This document shows positions 31,115-36,124 of a stretch of DNA of 36,124 nt, piece by piece. Within the stretch, counting starts at the first letter, position 1; every line of letters begins with the position of its first letter. Below the pieces are notes generated by a model. It did no database searches. It saw only the letters and a list, made by a program, of their open reading frames with translations, and was not told the DNA's origin. Source of the stretch: Acidobacteriota bacterium (lineage in GTDB: Bacteria; Acidobacteriota; Terriglobia; UBA7540); contig JAHEKS010000008.1 of the NCBI GenBank assembly GCA_024638215.1, positions 1 to 36,124 on the forward strand, read 5' to 3'. A program made the position numbers and the translations under genes.

Positions 31115-31144
31115 AAGATATCGCGGGAATTCGGTTTTAGTCAA
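31115..31144 (-). promoter_or_regulatory. Promoter of the rpmH-rnpA-yidD-yidC-jag-mnmE block
   Basis: TTGACT (31144-31139) and TATCTT (31120-31115) with an 18-bp spacer on the minus strand, about 45 bp before the rpmH start. It matches a sigma70-type promoter and is the only good candidate upstream of the block. Confidence 0.6.
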
Positions 31145-31211
31145 GGTAAGTGAAAGGCCGCGGGGGTTCGATCTGCGAGGATCAGCGCGCAAATCCACTC
31201 TCCGATGAGAG

Positions 31212-31217
31212 TATAAT
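31212..31217 (+). promoter_or_regulatory. -10 box for the S1/P1 nuclease gene
   Basis: A perfect TATAAT lies about 50 bp upstream of the nuclease start. No good -35 is present at 17 bp, so the promoter may need an activator or be weak. Confidence 0.45.
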
Positions 31218-31267
31218 GCGCGAGGCAATTATCGAGAATCCGGAAGGAGCAGCAAATCGGACTCCAT

Positions 31268-32068
31268 ATGAGACGGGCGAAAACTCTGATTCTAATTATA
31301 CTCGTGACCTCCTGGCTGGGGAGCAATTCGCCGGGGCTAGCTTGGGGGCCGGAGGGGCATCGAATCGTCGCAGTCATCGTGCAGATGAACCTGACGCCGC
31401 AAACCCAACAGCGGGTGAACGCCCTGCTGGGCCCGTACAATTCAATCGCGGCGATTTCCAGTTGGGCAGACGACGCGCGAGTGGACTTTCCCGAAACCGC
31501 GTCCTGGCACTACATTGATATCCCGCTCGACGAAAACAAGATTGACCTCGCGAGCGAATGTCCGCAGGGGAATTGCGTGATCGCGCAGATTGAAAAGTCC
31601 GAAGCCGCGCTGAAAGACCCGCGCACCAGCGAAGCCGACCGCCGTGTGGCGCTCAAGTTCCTCGTTCATTTTGTGGCTGACCTGCATCAACCGCTTCATT
31701 GTGAGGACAACCACGACAAGGGCGGCAACATGGTTCAAGTGGTTTTCTTCGGCCAGCCGTCGAACCTCCACGCCGTGTGGGATTCCGGCATCCTGCGTCA
31801 CATCAAACCTTACGGCAACCAACTGGCCACCGAGCTGGCCCAACGCATCACACCCGGGCAGCGCCAGCAGTGGGTCAAAGGTACGATTGAGGATTGGGCG
31901 CTTGAGAGCCACTGGCTGGCCCGAAACATCGCCTACAAGCGGTTGCCGCAGGGCGCGACACCCGAACTCGGTGAGGCCTATCTGGAGGCGGCAACGCCGG
32001 TGGTGGAGATCCAGCTTGAGAAAGCCGGCATTCGTCTGGCTTACCTTCTCAGTCAAGCGCTGCAGTGA
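31268..32068 (+). CDS. Secreted S1/P1-family zinc-dependent nuclease
   Basis: Exported phospholipase-C/P1-fold nuclease (266 aa) cleaving single-stranded nucleic acids and 3'-phosphomonoesters with three zinc ions. A signal peptide (TLILIILVTSWLGSNSPGLA) is followed directly by W26, so cleavage frees the tryptophan whose alpha-amino group is a zinc ligand. All ligand positions of nuclease P1 have counterparts with the same local spacing: W26/H31, an Asp in WADD (68-69), H81 (WHYID), H134/D138/H144 in HFVADLHQPLH and H168/D172 in NLHAVWD. It therefore looks fully active. It diverges from rpmH and stands alone. A role in scavenging phosphate and nucleosides outside the cytoplasm is likely. Confidence 0.93.
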   Translation: MRRAKTLILIILVTSWLGSNSPGLAWGPEGHRIVAVIVQMNLTPQTQQRVNALLGPYNSIAAISSWADDARVDFPETASWHYIDIPLDENKIDLASECPQGNCVIAQIEKSEAALKDPRTSEADRRVALKFLVHFVADLHQPLHCEDNHDKGGNMVQVVFFGQPSNLHAVWDSGILRHIKPYGNQLATELAQRITPGQRQQWVKGTIEDWALESHWLARNIAYKRLPQGATPELGEAYLEAATPVVEIQLEKAGIRLAYLLSQALQ

Positions 32069-32554
32069 AATGATTTCGCGCCATGTTCAGGGATCGGCAT
32101 TAGGACGTCTGCCAGCGGCTCCTTACGATGACGCGTGTCCCTGGAAATCCTCCGTGGGTTCGGTATGGCTTTGTCAGGGCTTCGTTGAGGCTTCGTTTGG
32201 GCCAATTGCGGGCTTGGTTCTCGGAACCGGCTTCGTGTTTTCAGCAGCATCGTGGCTTCGCTCGCCAAAACGTGATGGGTGGAGTTTCCTGGTGCATGCT
32301 GCCCGCGAATGATCGCGGCCGGGCGCGCCACGGGCCGGCGATCGCCTTCGGACTTGGGCAACAAGCGCGTGTTGACATTGTGCGCGGCGGCTTGGCGGCA
32401 TCACAACCTCCCGGGCTGGTGCAAGATTCCTCCATTGCTACGCTAACATGCTAGCCTCCTTACGTCAAGCCCTACATGGCGTCTACGACGCTGCACTTCG
32501 TCTCCCTCAGATTTCCAACAAGAGATTCAACCCGGCTTTTCGCCGGGAATCGCC
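32069..32554. other. Convergent intergenic region without a supported gene
   Basis: 486 bp between the nuclease and the CRTAC1-like gene. The ORFs listed here lack motifs and overlap in opposite strands. A short near-repeat (GAGGCTTCGTT after GGGCTTCGTT at about 32176-32200) and a hairpin at the right end are the only structure I see. Confidence 0.5.
32531..32547 (-). terminator. Hairpin after the CRTAC1-like gene
   Basis: CCCGGC-TTTTC-GCCGGG, read on the minus strand as a stem with a GAAAA loop eight bases after the stop codon and followed by TTGAATCTCTT. It is a reasonable intrinsic terminator with a weak U-tract. Confidence 0.6.
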
Positions 32555-34357
32555 CTAGGTGCGCTTTGGCGGTTTGCGTGGCGGCGTGATGGCGCTGACG
32601 ATCCCTTCGCCCTCGCGAAGGGTGAGGATCCGGTTGGCCTGAAGGCGCGAGAATCTTTCCACTTTCCGAGTGGTCGGCCAGGTAACTTCGAGGAGGTCCA
32701 CCACGGTAGCTTGGCCGAGACCGAAGTGCAGCCGCAAGTCACTCTGCGACATGACGCTGCCGCCGCTGGCCACTTCGTTGATCTGTGAATGCGCGCCTGT
32801 CACCACGCGCGCCCGCGCCCCGATCGCCGTGCGGTTGCACTGGGTCCCCATCAGTTTGATCTTGATCCAGTTGTTCTTGTTCCCGCCGTCGTTGCGCAGC
32901 AGCGAGGGAAGATCGTTCATGTTCAGAACGAGCGCATCCACGTCGCCGTCGTTGTCGTAGTCGCCAAAGGCGGCGCCCCGGCTGGAATAACGTTCGGCGA
33001 TTCCCGGGCCCATTTCGGCGGAAACATCCTTGAACCTTCCGTTGCGCAGGTTGTGGTAAACGATGCGAGGATTCTTGAAAGGCTGCCCCACGTGGTGGCT
33101 GTCCACTTCCGGGTAAACGTGGCCGTTCACCTGAAGGATATCCGGCCAGCCGTCGTTATCGTAATCCACAAAGCCGCACCCCCAGCACACATACTTTGAA
33201 TTGACGCCGATCCCGGCGGGGAAGGTGACGTCGGTGAAGCTCCCGTCGCCGTTGTTGTGGTACAGGTCGCAGGTATCGTCAATGAAGTTGGTCTTGTAAA
33301 TGTCGAGCCAGCCGTCGCAGTCGTAGTCGGCGACGGCGATGCCCATTCCCGCCTGCTCGTGGCCGTTGATGTCGTAGGCGCAGCCCGCCATGACGGCGTT
33401 ATCCGTGAAAGTTCCGTCGTGATTGTTTTGGTAGAGGATGCTCGGCTCGGAGTCAACCGACACGTAGATGTCGGGCCACCCGTCGTTGTCGAAATCGTAG
33501 GAGACCGCGCTGATCGCGTAACGCGGGCCGGGTTTCAGGATGCCCGCTTTTTCGGTGACATCGGTGAACGTTCCGTCGCCGTTGTTGTGATACAGCAGAT
33601 TGGTGTCGGCGGGCAGGCCTCGCGGACCGCACAGGACGGGAACGCCTTTCCACTCGCAGAACTTCGTATCGCCCGGCAGGGGAACCTTGGCGAGGTCCAA
33701 CTGGATGTAATTGCACACGAAGAGGTCCAGGCGCCCGTCGCGGTCGTAATCGAGCCACGTGCAACCCACTCCCCAGCGGACGCGGTCCTGCGTAAGGCGG
33801 GCCTGGGCGGTTACATCGGTAAAAGTACCGTCTCCATTATTATGAAACAGGATGTTATGGCCCCAGAAGGAACAGAACAGATCGTCCCAGCCGTCGTTGT
33901 CGTAATCGCCCACGCAAACGCCCGTCTGCCAGCCCGTGCGCGCCAACCCGGATTTTGCGGTGACGTCGGTGAAGGTCCCGTCCCGGTTGTTTTTGTAGAG
34001 GTGCGAGGTGGGGGCCTGGCCGGGCGGCCATTTGGTGTCGAACCGCGTGCCGTTCGAGAGATAAATATCCAGCCAGCCATCGTTGTCGTAATCGAAGAAG
34101 GCGAGCCCGCTGCCCTTGGCCTCGACGATGTAACGTTTCTGTTGCACGCCGCCCCAGACGTTGGGCGCGTCAAGCCCGGCCTGGCGGCCTACGTCCACAA
34201 AAGTGACGGGAGAGGAAACGCCAGGATTCGGAAGGGGCGCCGCCTCAAGAGACCGCTTCCCTTTCCAGTTCCACAGGGGAGTCGTGAGGGCTTCGAGAAG
34301 GGAACCGCCTAGCATCAGCGCTGATGAACCGAGAAACCGGCGACGGGGAAACTTCAT
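32555..34357 (-). CDS. CRTAC1/ASPIC-UnbV family FG-GAP repeat protein, Tat-exported
   Basis: 600-aa exported beta-propeller protein. It starts MKFPRRRFLGSSALMLGG, a twin-arginine signal, with AAGGA before the ATG. Seven calcium-binding FG-GAP/VCBS loops can be read: DYDNDGWLD, DYDNDGWDD, DYDRDGRLD, DFDNDGWPD, DYDCDGWLD, DYDNDGWPD and DYDNDGDVD, each preceded by HNNGDGTFTDVT-type strands. The C-terminal ~100 residues (NWIKIKLMGTQCNRTAIGARARV...GSVMSQSDLRLHFGLG) are the ASPIC/UnbV domain. Such proteins are abundant in Acidobacteriota and Planctomycetes and are thought to bind polysaccharide or act on the cell surface; no enzymatic activity is established. Six or more cysteines in blades 3-6 suggest disulfides. 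Upstream 232 bp (34358-34589) hold the promoter region only. Confidence 0.92.
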   Translation of the reverse strand: MKFPRRRFLGSSALMLGGSLLEALTTPLWNWKGKRSLEAAPLPNPGVSSPVTFVDVGRQAGLDAPNVWGGVQQKRYIVEAKGSGLAFFDYDNDGWLDIYLSNGTRFDTKWPPGQAPTSHLYKNNRDGTFTDVTAKSGLARTGWQTGVCVGDYDNDGWDDLFCSFWGHNILFHNNGDGTFTDVTAQARLTQDRVRWGVGCTWLDYDRDGRLDLFVCNYIQLDLAKVPLPGDTKFCEWKGVPVLCGPRGLPADTNLLYHNNGDGTFTDVTEKAGILKPGPRYAISAVSYDFDNDGWPDIYVSVDSEPSILYQNNHDGTFTDNAVMAGCAYDINGHEQAGMGIAVADYDCDGWLDIYKTNFIDDTCDLYHNNGDGSFTDVTFPAGIGVNSKYVCWGCGFVDYDNDGWPDILQVNGHVYPEVDSHHVGQPFKNPRIVYHNLRNGRFKDVSAEMGPGIAERYSSRGAAFGDYDNDGDVDALVLNMNDLPSLLRNDGGNKNNWIKIKLMGTQCNRTAIGARARVVTGAHSQINEVASGGSVMSQSDLRLHFGLGQATVVDLLEVTWPTTRKVERFSRLQANRILTLREGEGIVSAITPPRKPPKRT

Positions 34358-34589
34358 AATTCCTTGACCCAGGGAGACGATCCTTCAAGGCCGGCGTGAC
34401 CTGCGCGCGGCCGTCGGTTGCCCGGCAGCCGTGAAGGTCATGTTGAATGCCGGATAGGGAGCCATTCGGATCCAAAGCTTAATCATAACTTACAGCACGA
34501 CGCTTTTCTCCCGGAATTGCCCTTCAAAATTGGCCGCCCGCTGGTTTCCGCGTAGATTTGATCCACTGACCGCTCACGATTCTCAAGGC

Positions 34590-35486
34590 TCACTTTCGCT
34601 TGACGCCGAGGCCAAAGGCTCGCGAATGAAACTCGAGTGAAGCGGGCAGGCGCTGGGCGAAATAAATCCAATCATGCCGGCCCGGATAAAGGTGAAACTC
34701 GTGCGGGATGTGGCGCCGGGTGAGAATCTTGTCGAGCGCTCGCGCGCCCACGTCGAAGCCGTAGTTATCCTCCGTTCCGCAGTCGAACTGAATTTTGAGG
34801 CCGGCAGGATGAAAGGTGCGAGCCAGAGTCAGCGGGCTTTCGTGTTTCCAGTAGGCGGGATTAGGAGGAGTGCCAAAGGCTCCCCCCAAGATCCTGCGGA
34901 CCGCTGCCTGCGGGGCATTTTCCACCGTGATGGCCGGCAGCTTTTCGATGAGCGCGGCGCTCGAAGCGCTTACGGAACCAAAGAGCAGCGGATGCCGGAA
35001 AGCCAGATGCAGCGCGCCATAGCCGCCCATTGAAAGTCCTGCGATTCCCCGGGATTTACGCCCGCGTGCGACCCGGTAGCGGCGCTCGATAGCGGGGAAG
35101 AACTCGCGCAGGAGGAAATCTTCGTAGCGGTCGTGCCCGTCGCGCGAGTTGATATAGAAGCTGGTGTCGCCCTGCGGTGTCACAATCAGGAACTCGCCGA
35201 TGCGGCCGCGCTCCGACAAATCTTCAACAAGATTCAATCCGCCCGCGCGCAAGAACATCTGCTGGTTATCGCCGAGCCCGTGCAAGTAATAGAGCACGGG
35301 GTATCGCTTCAGCTTGGAGGTCTCATAACTCGGCGGAAGAAGCACGCAATAACCGACATCCCCGCCCAGGATGCGGCTGTGCAGAGAGAGGCATTCGGCG
35401 CGCCAGGCGGCTCGCCCGCGAGACGGGAATCCCAGCAAGAGGAAGACAGCCAGCGCAACCAGCGGCGTACGCCAAGGGCTATTCAT
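34590..35486 (-). CDS. Exported esterase of the esterase D / feruloyl-esterase-like alpha/beta-hydrolase family
   Basis: Secreted serine esterase, 298 aa. ATG 35486 is preferred over the 35501 start: it lies in ATGAATAG, overlapping the stop of the upstream ABC permease gene, and gives a signal peptide (PLVALAVFLLLGFPSRGRAAW). Landmarks are YPVLYYLHGLGDN (oxyanion strand), S152 in GLSMGG, D240 in FDCGTEDNYGF and H271 in GRHDW, forming a complete catalytic triad. The family includes S-formylglutathione hydrolases, acetyl-xylan and feruloyl esterases and mycolyltransferases; the signal peptide argues against the glutathione enzyme and for polysaccharide ester removal, which remains inference. 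Translational coupling with the permease suggests they share an operon. Confidence 0.9.
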   Translation of the reverse strand: MNSPWRTPLVALAVFLLLGFPSRGRAAWRAECLSLHSRILGGDVGYCVLLPPSYETSKLKRYPVLYYLHGLGDNQQMFLRAGGLNLVEDLSERGRIGEFLIVTPQGDTSFYINSRDGHDRYEDFLLREFFPAIERRYRVARGRKSRGIAGLSMGGYGALHLAFRHPLLFGSVSASSAALIEKLPAITVENAPQAAVRRILGGAFGTPPNPAYWKHESPLTLARTFHPAGLKIQFDCGTEDNYGFDVGARALDKILTRRHIPHEFHLYPGRHDWIYFAQRLPASLEFHSRAFGLGVKRK

Positions 35487-36124
35487 ACCGCAGCGCCTCA
35501 ACGGGGTTCAGCCGCGCGGCGCGCGAGGCGGGATAAATGCCAGCGACAAGGCTTACGACGACGGCGAAAGCGATTGCTCCCAGAACCAGCCACCACGGCA
35601 CGGAAGAGATGTTCACTTCGGGCAACTGTTGCCGGCGCAGATAGATGTCGGTCCCGAACGTCAGGGCCCTTCCGATCAGCCAGCCCAAGGTGACGCCCAG
35701 AACGCCTCCCACCAGTCCCATGACGCCGGCTTCGGCGAAGAAAAGCTGTTGAACGTCGCGGTCGGCAGCGCCCAGGGCCTTGAGAATGCCGATTTCGCGC
35801 CGCCGCTCGAGAATGGCCATCACCAGTGTATTGATGATTCCCAGCGTGGCGACGGCCAGCGCGAGGCTGCCGAAAATCCCCAGCAGGAGATCGAAGACCG
35901 TGAAGAACAGGCGCAGGTTGCGCGTGGTATCGAGGAGCGAGAACGCGGCGAAGCCCATTTTCTTGATGGCGGCTTCGACCTCCTCAACCTGCCGCGGTCC
36001 CGTAACGCGCACCGTCAGGTTGGAATAAGTGGTATCGGACGACTCGCCGCGCATCATTTCCCGCAAATCGCTTGCCTGGGCGATGCGCAGCGTTTCGGCG
36101 ACGTCGAGGGGAATAAACAGCCGG
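35479..36124 (-). CDS. MacB/FtsX-type ABC transporter permease, 5' end outside window
   Basis: C-terminal part (about 214 codons) of an ABC permease; the frame is open to the window edge (RLFIPLDVAETLRIAQ...), so the TTG start listed in the track is not the real start. It contains the end of the MacB-type periplasmic domain (TTYSNLTVRVTGPRQVEEVEAAIKKMGF) and three TM segments of the FtsX domain: a first one with LGIINTLVMAILERRREIGILKALGA, then VMGLVGGVLGVTLGWLIG, and WLVLGAIAFAVVVSLVAGIYPASRAARLNPVEALRYE, the canonical end. Substrates could be lipoproteins, peptides or macrolides. The ATPase and adaptor would lie upstream, beyond the window. Confidence 0.92.
   Translation of the reverse strand, partial: RLFIPLDVAETLRIAQASDLREMMRGESSDTTYSNLTVRVTGPRQVEEVEAAIKKMGFAAFSLLDTTRNLRLFFTVFDLLLGIFGSLALAVATLGIINTLVMAILERRREIGILKALGAADRDVQQLFFAEAGVMGLVGGVLGVTLGWLIGRALTFGTDIYLRRQQLPEVNISSVPWWLVLGAIAFAVVVSLVAGIYPASRAARLNPVEALRYE

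Noticed and set aside
31155-31185. tRNA T-loop-like GGGTTCGATC
   Set aside because: No acceptor stem, anticodon arm or CCA-proximal pairing around it.
31070-31267. Replication origin next to rpmH
   Set aside because: No cluster of TTATCCACA-like DnaA boxes or AT-rich unwinding region, and no dnaA gene nearby.
32128-32454. 108-aa ORF between the nuclease and CRTAC1-like gene
   Set aside because: No ribosome-binding site, no motif, and several equally long ORFs overlap it on both strands.
1-36124. CRISPR arrays, prophage or toxin-antitoxin modules
   Set aside because: No regularly spaced direct repeats with unique spacers, no phage structural genes, and no small coupled gene pair with antitoxin/toxin motifs were seen.

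Overview
The window is GC-rich and looks like an acidobacterial chromosome (Acidobacteriota). Supporting signs are a ~1290-residue Oar-type TonB-dependent transporter with an N-terminal carboxypeptidase-regulatory-like domain, a Tat-exported CRTAC1/ASPIC-type FG-GAP protein, the C-terminal half of a TPR Ser/Thr kinase, a decayed integrase-type transposase and heptanucleotide repeats. This is inferred from gene content; no rRNA or tRNA gene was seen that could confirm it.

Region 1 (208-10415). An Oar-like TonB receptor is followed by a co-directional run: lysA (diaminopimelate decarboxylase), a class IV PLP aminotransferase, a 2,4-diaminopentanoate dehydrogenase/DapB-like NAD(P) oxidoreductase, a secreted SH3-NlpC/P60 endopeptidase (YkfC-like) and a Tat-signalled dipeptide epimerase of the enolase superfamily (YkfB-like). 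The last three overlap. A class A beta-lactamase-like serine hydrolase converges on them. Read together, they suggest uptake and breakdown of peptidoglycan stem peptides.

Region 2 (10416-24720). After a stretch with a decayed integrase pseudogene comes a minus-strand metal-efflux locus. In transcription order it encodes a small Cys-cluster exported protein, a secreted protein made of two similar PH-like halves, an outer-membrane factor (CusC-like), an adaptor (CusB-like with a C-terminal YtkA/FixH-like domain), an RND pump (CusA-like, with the three Cu(I)/Ag(I)-binding methionines at exact E. coli spacing), a NosL-like Cys protein and a TonB-dependent receptor. A sigma70-type promoter with a dyad in its spacer lies upstream. 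Upstream of that is a scar where an IS3 orfA remnant is joined to the C-terminal half of a TPR kinase, followed by a double zinc-ribbon protein.

Region 3 (24806-31144). murJ (lipid II flippase) converges on the conserved rpmH-rnpA-yidD-yidC-jag(khpB)-mnmE block. A 29-bp palindrome carries both the murJ and mnmE stop codons. rpmH/rnpA and rnpA/yidD overlap by ATGA, rpmH starts with TTG, and several 7-bp-period repeats have entered mnmE, yidD and the yidD-yidC gap. dnaA, rsmG, parAB and DnaA-box clusters are absent, so this is not an obvious replication origin.

Region 4 (31212-36124). A secreted S1/P1-type zinc nuclease diverges from rpmH. On the minus strand follow a CRTAC1/ASPIC FG-GAP protein, an exported D-type esterase and the C-terminal part of a MacB/FtsX-like ABC permease that runs off the window. 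The best candidates for new biology are the exported muropeptide-salvage cluster and the extended Cus locus with its two unrecognised exported proteins.
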